Assembly (NCBI GenBank): GCA_050250915.1
Contig: JBFWNT010000003.1
Location: 124,001-188,000 of the forward strand
Reading direction: 5' to 3'
DNA from: Miltoncostaea sp050250915
GTDB taxonomy: Bacteria > Actinomycetota > Thermoleophilia > Miltoncostaeales > Miltoncostaeaceae
Length of the DNA stretch: 64,000 nucleotides
In this document: piece after piece, positions 31,482 through 39,411 of the stretch
Numbering within the stretch: position 1 is the first letter of the stretch
Layout of the letters: every line of letters starts with the position of its first letter
Position numbers and translations under genes: made by a program
The notes under the pieces: generated by a model
What the model saw: only the letters and a program-made list of their open reading frames with translations
Databases searched by the model: none
What the model was told of the DNA's origin: nothing

Positions 31482-32000
31482 GTGATGGATCGACGCCGGG
31501 CCCTGCTGGGCTTTCTCGCCTACCGCCTCGCCCGGCGGATCGCCACGAGGAAGCTGCGCCGGACCGTCGGCGCCGTGCGGCCCGATGACGCGGATGGAGG
31601 TCAGAGGATGAAGCAGGCGAAGAGCGCGTTGAACACCGCACGCGCCGTTGCGCTGGTCGAGACGGTGCGGCCCATCGTGACGAAGGCCATGAACGACCCG
31701 GAGCTGCACGACGCGCTCCGCAAGGCCTTCGCCACGGGGATGGACGTGCGGGACGAGATCAGCGGGAAGAAGCCGTCGAAGGCCGCCCGCAAGCTGGCGA
31801 ACGACCGCAAGCTCCAGAAGCGCGTCGAGAGCTCGGCCCAGGACCTCCAGAAGGCGGTCTCGGGGCTGGTGGAGCCGCCGAAGAAGAAGGGCGGCGTCAA
31901 GAAGTTCGTCGGCCGGGTCGCCGTCGTGGGCGCCGTGGCCGGCGGCGTCGTCGTGGCGCTCCGCAAGCTGAGGCGCGGCGGCGGCGAGCCCACCTACTGA
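31482..32000 (+). CDS. basic helical protein with C-terminal membrane span, unknown
   Basis: This ~171-residue protein begins with a hydrophobic/basic segment (RRRALLGFLAYRLARRIATR), continues as Lys/Ala-rich helices (LNTARAVALVETVRPIVTKA, then KAARKLANDRKLQKRVESSA) and ends with a Lys-rich stretch before the hydrophobic VGRVAVVGAVAGGVVVALRK. It may be tail-anchored with a cytoplasmic helical body. I do not recognise a named family. GTG 31482 or ATG 31485 is the start, seven to ten bases after TAGACT. Confidence 0.7.
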   Translation: MMDRRRALLGFLAYRLARRIATRKLRRTVGAVRPDDADGGQRMKQAKSALNTARAVALVETVRPIVTKAMNDPELHDALRKAFATGMDVRDEISGKKPSKAARKLANDRKLQKRVESSAQDLQKAVSGLVEPPKKKGGVKKFVGRVAVVGAVAGGVVVALRKLRRGGGEPTY

Positions 32001-32043
32001 GCCGGGGGGCGCTCGCGAGGGCGCCTTCCCCGTCTTCCTGGAG

Positions 32044-32367
32044 ATGGGGCTCGGCGTCGACCTGGTCGGCGAGGACCCCACCAAGGCGGCCCGGCGTGCG
32101 GCTCGCGAGGCGATGGGCCGCACGTCGCTGCCCGGCGTGCGCGAGCTGATCCCGGGCGGCGACCGCGCCGACATGCGCGTGGAGGTGACCGTCGCGGTGC
32201 CCGGGCACGAGGGGGTCGACCCCGACGCCGTCGCGGCGATCTTCCCGTACGGGCGGGTCACGGTCACCGCGCGCGAGGGCGGGCTGCGGATGCCGAACGG
32301 CACGGACGGCGGCCCCGGCGCCGACCACCTGATCTGCGCCGTCGCGGTCGTCGCGGTCGGCTGGTAG
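32044..32367 (+). CDS. Lin0512-family protein
   Basis: This protein of about 107 residues matches the small Lin0512 family of unknown function: MGLGVDLVGEDPTKAARRAA, RTSLPGVRELIPGGD, MRVEVTVAVPGHEGVDPDAV and a terminal Val-rich strand. Homologues, as I recall them, begin a few residues earlier with a strand equivalent to the upstream in-frame PVFLEMG. No ATG, GTG or TTG exists there, only CTG 32038, so the start may be CTG or ATG 32044. A weak GAGGG lies ~20 bases upstream. Confidence 0.75.
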   Translation: MGLGVDLVGEDPTKAARRAAREAMGRTSLPGVRELIPGGDRADMRVEVTVAVPGHEGVDPDAVAAIFPYGRVTVTAREGGLRMPNGTDGGPGADHLICAVAVVAVGW

Positions 32368-32373
32368 CGCCCG

Positions 32374-32394
32374 CCGGGGGGGCGCGCCCCCCGG
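32374..32394. terminator. GC-rich hairpin between the Lin0512 gene and the ABC exporter operon
   Basis: CCGGGGGG (32374-32381) pairs with CCCCCCGG (32387-32394) around a five-base loop, six bases after the TAG of the Lin0512 gene. It lacks a T-run but is a strong stem placed just before the next promoter. Confidence 0.4.
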
Positions 32395-32403
32395 CCGGCG
32401 CGA

Positions 32404-32409
32404 TAGCGT
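32404..32409 (+). promoter_or_regulatory. -10 box TAGCGT, leaderless start of the ABC ATPase gene
   Basis: TAGCGT lies eight bases before GTG 32418, directly after the GC-rich hairpin at 32374. Confidence 0.45.
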
Positions 32410-32417
32410 CGCGCGTC

Positions 32418-33158
32418 GTGAGCAGCGCCGACGCCCCCGCACTGGACTGCGCCGAGGTCCGGAAGGGCTTCGGTGGCGTGCAGGCGCTCGACGGGCTCGA
32501 CCTCCGCGTGCCCGCGGGGTCGTTCTTCGGGCTCCTCGGCCCGAACGGCGCCGGCAAGACCACGTTGATCCGCAGCATCGTGGGCCTGACCGCGCCGGAC
32601 GGCGGGTCGATCGAGGTCTTCGGCCTGCCCGCCCGCGGCCCGACGGCGGCCGAGGCGCGCCGCACCATCGGCTACGCCCCGCAGGACGTGGCGCTCGACC
32701 GCTTCGTGCCGGTGCGCGAGCTGCTGTCGCTGCACGGCCGCTACTTCGGGCTTACCCGCGCCGAGGCCAGGCGGCGCGCCGAGGAGATGCTGGCCGCGTT
32801 CGACCTGACGGGGAAGGCCGACGCCTACGCCCATCACCTGTCGGGCGGGATGCGGCGCCGCCTGCTGCTGGCGCGGGCGCTGCTGCACCGGCCGCGCCTG
32901 GTGATCCTGGACGAGCCCACCGCCGGCGTGGACATCGAGCTGCGCCACGACCTGTGGGCCTACATCCGGGCGCTCCACGCCGACGGCACCACCATCCTCC
33001 TGACCACCCACTACCTGGAGGAGGCGGAGGCGCTCTGCGAGCAGGTCGCCTTCATCCGGGGCGGCCGGATCGTGGCCGAGGGCGCCCCGCCCGACCTGCG
33101 CGAGCGGTTCGGCGCCCCGCGCCTCGAGGACGTCTACCTTCAGCTGGTCGGCCGGTGA
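32418..33158 (+). CDS. ABC-2 exporter ATP-binding protein
   Basis: This 246-residue ATPase has Walker A GPNGAGKTTLIRSI near residue 40, the Q-loop region GYAPQDVALDRF near 85, signature LSGGMRRRLLLARALL near 140 and Walker B LVILDEPTAGVD near 160, followed by TTHYLEEAEALCEQV. It energises the permease encoded by the overlapping next gene (GTGA). Likely substrates are drugs, lipids or surface polymers; nothing in the sequence decides. Confidence 0.9.
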   Translation: MSSADAPALDCAEVRKGFGGVQALDGLDLRVPAGSFFGLLGPNGAGKTTLIRSIVGLTAPDGGSIEVFGLPARGPTAAEARRTIGYAPQDVALDRFVPVRELLSLHGRYFGLTRAEARRRAEEMLAAFDLTGKADAYAHHLSGGMRRRLLLARALLHRPRLVILDEPTAGVDIELRHDLWAYIRALHADGTTILLTTHYLEEAEALCEQVAFIRGGRIVAEGAPPDLRERFGAPRLEDVYLQLVGR

Positions 33159-33940
33159 CGACCGCCGAGATCCGGCGGGTGCGCGTGCGCGGCGTCGCCG
33201 CGCTGGCCGAGCGCGAGGTGCTGCGCGTCATGCGCCTGTGGACGCAGACGATCGCCCCGCCCGTCGTCGCCGCGGTGCTGTTCATCGTGGTGTTCGGCGT
33301 CGCGCTGGGCGGGTCGATCCGGGTGATCGACGGGGTCCCCTACGAGCAGTTCATCGTCGCCGGCCTGGTGCTGATGGGCGTGGCCACGTCGGCGTTCGGC
33401 AACAACGCCACATCGATCTACCAGGCGCGCAACGACGGATTCATCGAGGACCCCGCATCCAGCCCGATGAGCCCCACCCAGCTCCTGATCGGGTACATGG
33501 CCGGCGGCGTCGTCCGCAGCCTGCTGATCGGCGTGCTCACGCTCGGCGCCGCGCGGCTGTTCGTGGATTTCCCGATGGAGCACCCGCTGGTGCTGGCCCT
33601 GGTCCTGATCGGCACGAGCGTGGCGTTCACCGCCCTCGGCACCGTGGTGGGGCTCTACTCCACCGGGTGGGACCAGCAGAACGTGGTCGGCAACCTGGTG
33701 ATCCAGCCGCTCGTGTTCCTCGGCGGCGTCTTCTACGCCGTCGACCGCCTCGACCAGCCGTGGGCGGGGCTCACGCACGCCGACCCGATCTTCTACATGG
33801 TGGTCGCTGCCCGGGAGGGCGTGCTCGGCGACGCGGAGGTGCCGCTGGCCCTGTCGCTGGGCGTGACCCTCGGGATCGCGGTGGGCATGACCGCCTGGGC
33901 CTGGACGACGTTCCTGCGCGGGGTGGGGATCCGCACGTAG
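33155..33940 (+). CDS. ABC-2 exporter permease
   Basis: This 261-residue membrane protein has about six spans: the first is QTIAPPVVAAVLFIVVFGVA, then GGSIRVIDGVPYEQFIVAGL and the ABC-2 loop FIEDPASSPMSPTQLLIGYM, where the cytoplasmic helix contacts the ATPase. The GTG at 33155 overlaps the ATPase stop. This is the second ABC-2 pair in the window, after the one at 12.4-14.2 kb. Confidence 0.9.
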   Translation: MTTAEIRRVRVRGVAALAEREVLRVMRLWTQTIAPPVVAAVLFIVVFGVALGGSIRVIDGVPYEQFIVAGLVLMGVATSAFGNNATSIYQARNDGFIEDPASSPMSPTQLLIGYMAGGVVRSLLIGVLTLGAARLFVDFPMEHPLVLALVLIGTSVAFTALGTVVGLYSTGWDQQNVVGNLVIQPLVFLGGVFYAVDRLDQPWAGLTHADPIFYMVVAAREGVLGDAEVPLALSLGVTLGIAVGMTAWAWTTFLRGVGIRT

Positions 33941-33943
33941 AGT
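33938..33943 (+). promoter_or_regulatory. -10 box TAGAGT formed partly by the permease stop codon
   Basis: The hexamer begins with the TAG stop of the permease gene and lies eight bases before ATG 33952. The next gene can therefore be transcribed on its own as a leaderless message. Confidence 0.4.
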
Positions 33944-33951
33944 CCGCCGGC

Positions 33952-34617
33952 ATGGAGCCCGGCGACGTCATCCGGCGCTCGTGGGAGGTCTACCGCGCGT
34001 ACCCGCGCCACCTCATCACGATCGCCGCGATCGTGTTCGTGCCGCTGGGCGTGGCGGCCGCGCTGCTCGGCCTGATCGGCTGGCCCGGCGCGCTGGTGGC
34101 GAACCTGCTGGGCCTGGCCGCGATCTTCCTGGTGCAGGGCGCGCTGGTGAAGGCGGTCGAGGACGTGCGCGACGGCCGGGTCGACATCCCCATCGCCCAG
34201 GCCTACGGCTACGCCGGGGCGCGCCTGCTGTCGCTCGCGGCGGCGGGGATCCTGGCGACGCTCGGCATCGTGGTGGGCCTGGCCCTGGTGATCGTGCCCG
34301 GGCTGATCCTGCTGACCTGGTGGCTCGTGATCTCCCCCGTCATCATGCTCGAGCACCGCTCCGTGCTCGAGGCGTTCGGCCGCAGCCGGGCGCTGGTGCG
34401 CGGGTCGGCGTGGCCGGTGTTCGGCGTCGTGGTCCTGACGCTGCTGATCCTGCTTGCGCTGGGCCTGGCCGTCGGGATCGCGGTGGCGCCGATCGGCAAC
34501 GACGGGGTGCGGAACTTCCTGGGGCAGGCGGTCGGCAACAGCCTGGCGGCCCCGTTCCTGGCGGTGGCATGGACGCTGACCTATTTCCAGCTCCGCGAGA
34601 TCGAGGAGGCAGGGTGA
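33952..34617 (+). CDS. multi-span membrane protein (GlpQ-membrane-domain-like), unknown
   Basis: This 221-residue protein starts MEPGDVIRRSWEVYRAYPRH, a soluble helix common in proteins related to the glycerophosphodiester phosphodiesterase membrane domain. About five hydrophobic spans follow, including GILATLGIVVGLALVIVPGL and PVIMLEHRSVLEAFGRSRALVRG. No enzymatic motif is visible. Its 3' end overlaps the cyclophilin lipoprotein gene by GTGA. Confidence 0.75.
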   Translation: MEPGDVIRRSWEVYRAYPRHLITIAAIVFVPLGVAAALLGLIGWPGALVANLLGLAAIFLVQGALVKAVEDVRDGRVDIPIAQAYGYAGARLLSLAAAGILATLGIVVGLALVIVPGLILLTWWLVISPVIMLEHRSVLEAFGRSRALVRGSAWPVFGVVVLTLLILLALGLAVGIAVAPIGNDGVRNFLGQAVGNSLAAPFLAVAWTLTYFQLREIEEAG

Positions 34618-35354
34618 GGCGGACGGCCATGGCGGTGGCGGCGGCGCTGGCGGCGCTCGCCCTGGTGGCGGGGCTCGCGGCGTGCGGCGGTGACGACGAC
34701 GCCGCGGACGTCGGCGCGGCGGCAACGGCCACGTCGGCGACCGCGGTCGCGGCGAGTGGGGGCGGCACGGTCACGAACGCCGACGGCACGACCTGCAGCG
34801 CGCAGGAGCCGAGCCCGCCGGCCGACCCGAAGACCTACGACGCTCCGCCGCCGATGACCATCGACCCGGCGAAGACCTACACGGCGACGATCGCGACCTC
34901 GTGCGGCGACATCGTGCTGCGCCTGGACGCGAAGGCCGCGCCGCACACGGTCAACAACTTCGTGTTCCTCGCCCGCCAGGGCTTCTACGACGGGCTCACC
35001 TTCCACCGCGTCGTGCCCGGATTCGTCATCCAGGGCGGCGACCCCTCCGGCGACGGCACCGGCGGCCCCGGCTACACCTTCGCCGACGAGCTGCCGGACG
35101 ACGGCTACCCCACCGGCAGCCTCGCGATGGCCAACTCCGGACCCGGCACCAACGGCTCGCAGTTCTTCATCGTGACCGGCGACGCAAGCTTCCTGCCGAA
35201 CTCCTACTCCCGGTTCGGCGAGGTCACCAAGGGACTCGACGTGGCGAAGACCATCGAGCACTTCGCCGACCCGGACGCCGACCCCGGCGACCCGGCCAGC
35301 CAGGTCCCCACGTCGACCATCTGGATCGACTCGGTCACGATCGAGGAGTCGTGA
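34614..35354 (+). CDS. cyclophilin-type peptidyl-prolyl isomerase lipoprotein
   Basis: This 246-residue protein has a lipoprotein signal (ALAALALVAGLAAC, lipobox ending LAAC near residue 23), a low-complexity linker, and a cyclophilin domain from ~85. It carries FHRVVPGFVIQGGDP (catalytic Arg), MANSGPGTNGSQFFI and NSYSRFGEV. It should catalyse proline cis-trans isomerisation of exported proteins while anchored to the outer face of the membrane. GTG 34614 overlaps the upstream stop. Confidence 0.92.
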   Translation: MRRTAMAVAAALAALALVAGLAACGGDDDAADVGAAATATSATAVAASGGGTVTNADGTTCSAQEPSPPADPKTYDAPPPMTIDPAKTYTATIATSCGDIVLRLDAKAAPHTVNNFVFLARQGFYDGLTFHRVVPGFVIQGGDPSGDGTGGPGYTFADELPDDGYPTGSLAMANSGPGTNGSQFFIVTGDASFLPNSYSRFGEVTKGLDVAKTIEHFADPDADPGDPASQVPTSTIWIDSVTIEES

Positions 35355-35363
35355 CCAGCGGGG

Positions 35364-36155
35364 CTACTCCGAGAAGTCGTCCTGCTGGACGGGCGGCCCC
35401 GACCGGTTGAGGAGCTCGGCGGGCATCAGGTACTGGCGCCCCTCCGGGCCGTCGCCGCGGGCGTAGCCGGCGGCGACGTCCTCCGGCACATCGATCGCGA
35501 AGACCACCCACGCGTCGCCCTGGTCGGCGGCCGGCGGGCGGTCGCTGACCCACACGCCGGAGCCGCCGTCGCCCGGGACCGGGCGGTCGCGGAAGCCGCC
35601 GCTCTGGATGGCGAGCGCCTCGTCGTAGGCGGCGGCGGCGAACACCCGCATGCGCCGCTCCGGCGGCACCATCCGACGGCGGCCCGCGTCCTCGGTGCTC
35701 GTCGACTCGTGCAGCAGATCGACGACCACGTGGCTGATCGGGATGGCGTAGCGCTCCCGCGCCTTGCGCACGACCTGCCGCTCCAGCCAGTTCGAGCGCG
35801 CCGGCGGGTGGGTGGAGATGACGATCTCGTCCGGCTCGAAGACGCGGAGCGCGTCGTCGAGGGCCTGCAGCGGGTCGGCGTCGCCGAGGGTGCCGCGGGC
35901 GTTCATGCCGGCCGCCTCGAACGCGCGGACCGAGTCCTCCAGCCGGGCCGTCGCCTCGCTGCGGCGGCGCTCCGAATCGGATGCCAGCCAGTGCTCGAGC
36001 CGGCTCTTCGCCAGCGCCGGCGCCACCACCACCACCTCGGCGCCCTCGCCCGCCCGGTAGCGCACCTCGTCCACTACGCCGCGCGCGGCACAGGTCTCGT
36101 TCGCGATGACCAGGATCCTCCGGGGACGTGCCCCGGAGCCTGACGGCGGGGACAT
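35364..36155 (-). CDS. UspA-like nucleotide-binding domain protein
   Basis: This 263-residue protein begins after a short linker with RRILVIANETCAARGVVDEV and continues with VVVVAPALAKSRLEHWL and a Rossmann-like DEIVISTHPPARSNWLERQV, the layout of a universal-stress-protein domain to ~residue 150. The C-terminal ~110 residues (AYDEALAIQSGGFRDRPVPG) are unassigned. ATG 36155 has TACATT six bases upstream, suggesting a leaderless message. It ends nine bases from the cyclophilin stop, tail to tail. Confidence 0.75.
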   Translation of the reverse strand: MSPPSGSGARPRRILVIANETCAARGVVDEVRYRAGEGAEVVVVAPALAKSRLEHWLASDSERRRSEATARLEDSVRAFEAAGMNARGTLGDADPLQALDDALRVFEPDEIVISTHPPARSNWLERQVVRKARERYAIPISHVVVDLLHESTSTEDAGRRRMVPPERRMRVFAAAAYDEALAIQSGGFRDRPVPGDGGSGVWVSDRPPAADQGDAWVVFAIDVPEDVAAGYARGDGPEGRQYLMPAELLNRSGPPVQQDDFSE

Positions 36156-36161
36156 GTGACG

Positions 36162-36167
36162 AATGTA
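36162..36167 (-). promoter_or_regulatory. -10 box TACATT, leaderless start of the Usp-like gene
   Basis: Minus-strand TACATT, six bases, then ATG 36155. It is divergent from the -10 box of the DtxR-family gene at 36209. Confidence 0.45.
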
Positions 36168-36208
36168 GCGAAGCGCCGCCCCCCGGTCCAGCCCGCCGAC
36201 GGGCGCGG

Positions 36209-36214
36209 TAGGAT
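36209..36214 (+). promoter_or_regulatory. -10 box TAGGAT, leaderless start of the DtxR-family gene
   Basis: TAGGAT lies eight bases before ATG 36223; no ribosome binding site is present. Confidence 0.45.
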
Positions 36215-36222
36215 GGCCGGCG

Positions 36223-36912
36223 ATGGGACGCGTTCACTCGGTCGACGACTACCTCGAGGCGATCTACTTCCTCGCGACGCCGATCGGCGAGTACGGCCCC
36301 ATCGTGGGCGAGGCGCCCGTCCCGGCGGCCCGCGTGGCCGAGATGCTGGGCGTGACCCCGCCGACCGCCAGCGAGATGCTCAAGCGGCTCGAGAGCGAGG
36401 GGCTCATCGAGCGCGGCCCGCGCAAGGCGCCGCTGCTCACCAGGAAGGGCCGCGCCGAGGCGGAGCGGGTCGTCCGCCACCACCGCATCATCGAGCGCTT
36501 CCTCACCGACTTCATGGGCTACTCGGCCGCCGAGTCGCACGTCCACGCCGACGACATCGGCGACGCGTTCAGCGACGAGATGGTCGAGCGCCTCTCCGCC
36601 CAGCTCGGCGAGCCCGACCGCTGCCCCCACGGGTGGCCGGTCGACACCTCGCACGAGCAGGAGGAGAACCGGGACCTGCGGGCGCTCAGCCAGATCGAGG
36701 TCGGCCCCGCCACCATCGTGCGCCTGGCCGAGCACGACGGCGACCTGCTCCACTGGTTCTACGACCAGGGCCTCGTGCCCGGCACCGACCTCGAGGTCAC
36801 CCGCGTCGACCCGTCCGCGGGCCAGATGACGCTGCGGATCGACGGCGAGGAGCGCGTCATCGCCGACCGCGCCGCCGCCGGCCTCTACGTCCTCCCCGGC
36901 CAGCCCGCCTGA
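36223..36912 (+). CDS. DtxR/IdeR/MntR-family metal-dependent regulator
   Basis: This 229-residue protein starts VHSVDDYLEAIYFLATPIGE, with a winged helix (VPAARVAEMLGVTPPTASEM, then GLIERGPRKAPLLTRKGRAE), a metal-binding dimerisation domain containing HHRIIERFLTDFMGY, AAESHVHADDIGDAFSDEMV and EPDRCPHGWPVD, and a C-terminal SH3-like domain from ~150. With Fe(II) or Mn(II) bound it would repress metal uptake genes. It lies 52 bases upstream of an iron-transporter ATPase gene, which makes iron the likelier metal. Confidence 0.9.
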   Translation: MGRVHSVDDYLEAIYFLATPIGEYGPIVGEAPVPAARVAEMLGVTPPTASEMLKRLESEGLIERGPRKAPLLTRKGRAEAERVVRHHRIIERFLTDFMGYSAAESHVHADDIGDAFSDEMVERLSAQLGEPDRCPHGWPVDTSHEQEENRDLRALSQIEVGPATIVRLAEHDGDLLHWFYDQGLVPGTDLEVTRVDPSAGQMTLRIDGEERVIADRAAAGLYVLPGQPA

Positions 36913-36922
36913 CGCGCTGACC

Positions 36923-36937
36923 GGCCCCTTCGGGGCC
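36923..36937. terminator. small hairpin after the DtxR-family gene
   Basis: GGCCCC-TTC-GGGGCC forms a six-base stem with a UUC loop ten bases after the stop. There is no T-run, so it is a weak terminator candidate. Confidence 0.35.
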
Positions 36938-36951
36938 ACCCAGACGCGTAG

Positions 36952-36957
36952 TAAGGT
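36952..36957 (+). promoter_or_regulatory. -10 box TAAGGT, leaderless start of fbpC
   Basis: TAAGGT lies seven bases before ATG 36965. No clear 19-bp iron box for the adjacent regulator is recognisable here. Confidence 0.45.
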
Positions 36958-36964
36958 GGCCCGA

Positions 36965-38029
36965 ATGCGTACGGCCACCCCCCTGTCGCCCCCGGCCCCC
37001 GCCGTGGCGGGCGAGGCCGTGGTGGTGGGCGGGGTCCACAAGGCGTTCGGCGACGCGCCGGTGCTGCGCGGCGCCGACCTCGCCGTTCCCGCCGGCCGGC
37101 TCGTGGCCCTGCTGGGCCCCAGCGGCTGCGGAAAGACCACCCTGCTGCGCACGATCGCGGGGCTGGAGCGGCCGGACGACGGCGAGGTCCGCGTGGGCGC
37201 CCGCGTGCTGTCCGGCCCGGGCGCGTTCACGCCCCCCGAGCGGCGGCGCATCGGGATGGTGTTCCAGGACGCGGCGCTGTTCCCCCACCTGAGCGTGGGG
37301 CGCAACGTCGCCTACGGGCTCCCCCGCCGCGACCCGGGGCGGGCCGGCCGCGTCGACGCCGCCCTGTCCATGGTGGGGCTCAGCGGGCTGGCCGACCGCT
37401 CGCCGGCGACGCTCTCCGGCGGCCAGGCGCAGCGCGTCGCGCTGGCCCGGGCGCTCGCGCCCGAGCCGTCGGTGATCCTGCTCGACGAGCCGTTCTCCGG
37501 CCTCGACGCCCCGCTGCGCGCGGAGCTGCGGCTGGAGGTGCGGCGGGTGCTCGCCGAGACCGGCGCCACGGGGATCTTCGTGACCCACGACCAGGAGGAG
37601 GCGTTCGTCGTGGGCGACGAGGTCGCCGTGATGCAGGAGGGCCGCGTCCTGCAGCAGGCCGACGCCGCCACCCTCTACGAGCTGCCCGCCAGCCGCGCGG
37701 TGGCCGAGTTCGTGGGCGATGCCAACCTGGTCGTCGGCGTCGGCGAGGGCGACGTGGCGCGCACGCCGCTCGGCGCCGTGCCGCTCCACGCGCCCTGCGA
37801 GGGCCCCGTGCAGGTGATGATCCGGCCCGAGCGGCTGCGGGCCGCGCCGGGCGGGGCGGCCACGGTCGAGGCGGTCGAGTACTTCGGCCACGACGCCGTG
37901 TACCGGGTGCGCCTCGCCGACGGCGAGACCGTGCGCTCCCGGGTGATCGGCGCCCCCGCGCTGGCCGCCGGCGACGCCGTGACGCTCGCCTTCACCGGCG
38001 CGCCCACGGTCGCCTTCCCCCTGCGCTGA
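36965..38029 (+). CDS. fbpC: iron(III) ABC transporter ATP-binding protein
   Basis: This 354-residue ATPase has Walker A GPSGCGKTTLLRTI near residue 50, signature LSGGQAQRVALARALAPEPS near 147, Walker B VILLDEPFSGLD near 170, FVTHDQEEAFVVGDE near 205, and a C-terminal TOBE domain (MIRPERLRAAPGG, VEAVEYFGHDAVYRV). The domain pattern matches FbpC-type importers. Its permease and binding protein are 4-6 kb downstream, separated by two other genes. Its stop overlaps the next gene's CTG. Confidence 0.88.
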   Translation: MRTATPLSPPAPAVAGEAVVVGGVHKAFGDAPVLRGADLAVPAGRLVALLGPSGCGKTTLLRTIAGLERPDDGEVRVGARVLSGPGAFTPPERRRIGMVFQDAALFPHLSVGRNVAYGLPRRDPGRAGRVDAALSMVGLSGLADRSPATLSGGQAQRVALARALAPEPSVILLDEPFSGLDAPLRAELRLEVRRVLAETGATGIFVTHDQEEAFVVGDEVAVMQEGRVLQQADAATLYELPASRAVAEFVGDANLVVGVGEGDVARTPLGAVPLHAPCEGPVQVMIRPERLRAAPGGAATVEAVEYFGHDAVYRVRLADGETVRSRVIGAPALAAGDAVTLAFTGAPTVAFPLR

Positions 38030-39411
38030 GCGACGCCGACCTGATCATCCTGGGCGCGGGCCCCGCCGGAGTCGGCGCCGCCCAGCGCGCCGCCCGCGCC
38101 GGCCACCGCGTGGTGCTGCTGGAGCGCGCCGGCCGGGTGGGCGGGGCGGCGGGGAGCATCACCGTCGCCGGCATCCGCGCCGACCTCGGCAGCCACCGGC
38201 TGCACCCGACCATCGAGCCGCGGATCCTGGCGGAGCTGCGCCGCCTGCTCGGCGACGACCTCCAGTGGCGCCCGCGCCACGGGCGCATCCGGCTGGCCGG
38301 CCGCTGGATCGCCTTCCCGCTGCGCCCCGGCGACCTGCTGCGCCGCATGCCGCCGGCGATGGCCCTCGGGATCGCGCGCGACACCGCCCTGGGGCCGCTG
38401 CGGCGGCCGCGCGCCGACACGTTCGCGGAGGTGCTGCGCGCCGCCCTGGGCCCCACGATCTGCGACCGCTTCTACTTCCCCTACGCGCGCAAGATCTGGG
38501 GCCTGCCGCCCGAGTTGCTGGCCGGCGAGCAGGCGCGGCGCCGGGTGGGCGCGAGCTCGCCGGGCCGCATCCTGCGCCGTGTGCTGTCGAAGCCCGACGC
38601 CGCCCGCCGCGGCTTCCTGTCACCCCGGCGCGGCTACGGCCAGCTGTGGGAGGCGCTCGCCGCCGACGCCGCCGCGGCCGGCGCGCGGGTGGAGCTGGGC
38701 GCGGAGGTGACCGGCGTCGACCTGACGGCCGACGGCGCCCGGGTGACGATGGCCGGCGGCGGGGAGGTCACGGGACGGCGGGTGTGGTCGACCATCCCGC
38801 TCACGGCCCTCGCGGCGATCGCCCGGCCGGCGCCCGACGCGGCGGCGCTCGCCGCGGCGGGGACGCTGCGCTTCCGGGCGATGCTGCTGGTGTACCTGGT
38901 GCTGGAGGGCGGCCGGTACAGCCCGTTCGACGCCCACTACCTGCCCGAGCCGCACACGCCGGTCACGCGGGTGTCGGAGCCACCGAACTACCGCGACGGC
39001 GACGACCCGCCCGGCCGCACCCTGCTGTGCGCCGAGATCCCCTGCGACGCCGGCGACGCGCTGTGGGGCGCGTCCGACGACGCGCTGGCCCGCCTGGCCG
39101 CCGACGGCCTGGCCGCCAGCGGCCTCCCCCGCCCGGTCCCGGCCGGGGTGCACGTCGAGCGCCTGGCGCACGCCTACCCGGTGCTGCGCGCCGGCTACGC
39201 CGGCGACCTCGCCCGGCTGGAGGCGTGGGCGGCCGCCCAGCCGGCCCTGCTGACGCTGGGGCGCCAGGGCCTCTTCGTCCACGACAACGCCCACCACGCC
39301 CTGGCCATGGCGTGGGCCGCGGTCGACTGCCTAGGCCCGGACGGCGGGTTCGACCAGGGCGCGTGGCGCGCCACCCGCGCCCGCTTCGCCCGTCACGTCG
39401 TGGAGGACTGA
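38026..39411 (+). CDS. FAD/NAD(P)-binding oxidoreductase (protoporphyrinogen oxidase/UGM-like), apparent CTG start
   Basis: This 461-residue protein opens with the dinucleotide-binding motif DADLIILGAGPAGVGAAQRA, so translation must begin before it. The only in-frame initiator there is CTG 38026, which overlaps the fbpC stop as CTGA; the next GTG (38110) would cut through the Rossmann fold. Later motifs are RAGRVGGAAGSITVAGIRAD, FYFPYARKIWGLPPELL and the C-terminal FAD contact FVHDNAHHALAMAWAAVDCL. The PYARKIWG stretch recalls UDP-galactopyranose mutase-like and related surface-glycan or carotenoid enzymes. It sits between iron-transport and glycosyltransferase genes. Confidence 0.8.
   Translation: MSDADLIILGAGPAGVGAAQRAARAGHRVVLLERAGRVGGAAGSITVAGIRADLGSHRLHPTIEPRILAELRRLLGDDLQWRPRHGRIRLAGRWIAFPLRPGDLLRRMPPAMALGIARDTALGPLRRPRADTFAEVLRAALGPTICDRFYFPYARKIWGLPPELLAGEQARRRVGASSPGRILRRVLSKPDAARRGFLSPRRGYGQLWEALAADAAAAGARVELGAEVTGVDLTADGARVTMAGGGEVTGRRVWSTIPLTALAAIARPAPDAAALAAAGTLRFRAMLLVYLVLEGGRYSPFDAHYLPEPHTPVTRVSEPPNYRDGDDPPGRTLLCAEIPCDAGDALWGASDDALARLAADGLAASGLPRPVPAGVHVERLAHAYPVLRAGYAGDLARLEAWAAAQPALLTLGRQGLFVHDNAHHALAMAWAAVDCLGPDGGFDQGAWRATRARFARHVVED

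Noticed and set aside
32038..32046. CTG start for the Lin0512-family protein
   Set aside because: CTG 32038 adds only two residues, lacks a ribosome binding site, and does not restore the missing N-terminal strand, so it is not counted with the other CTG cases.
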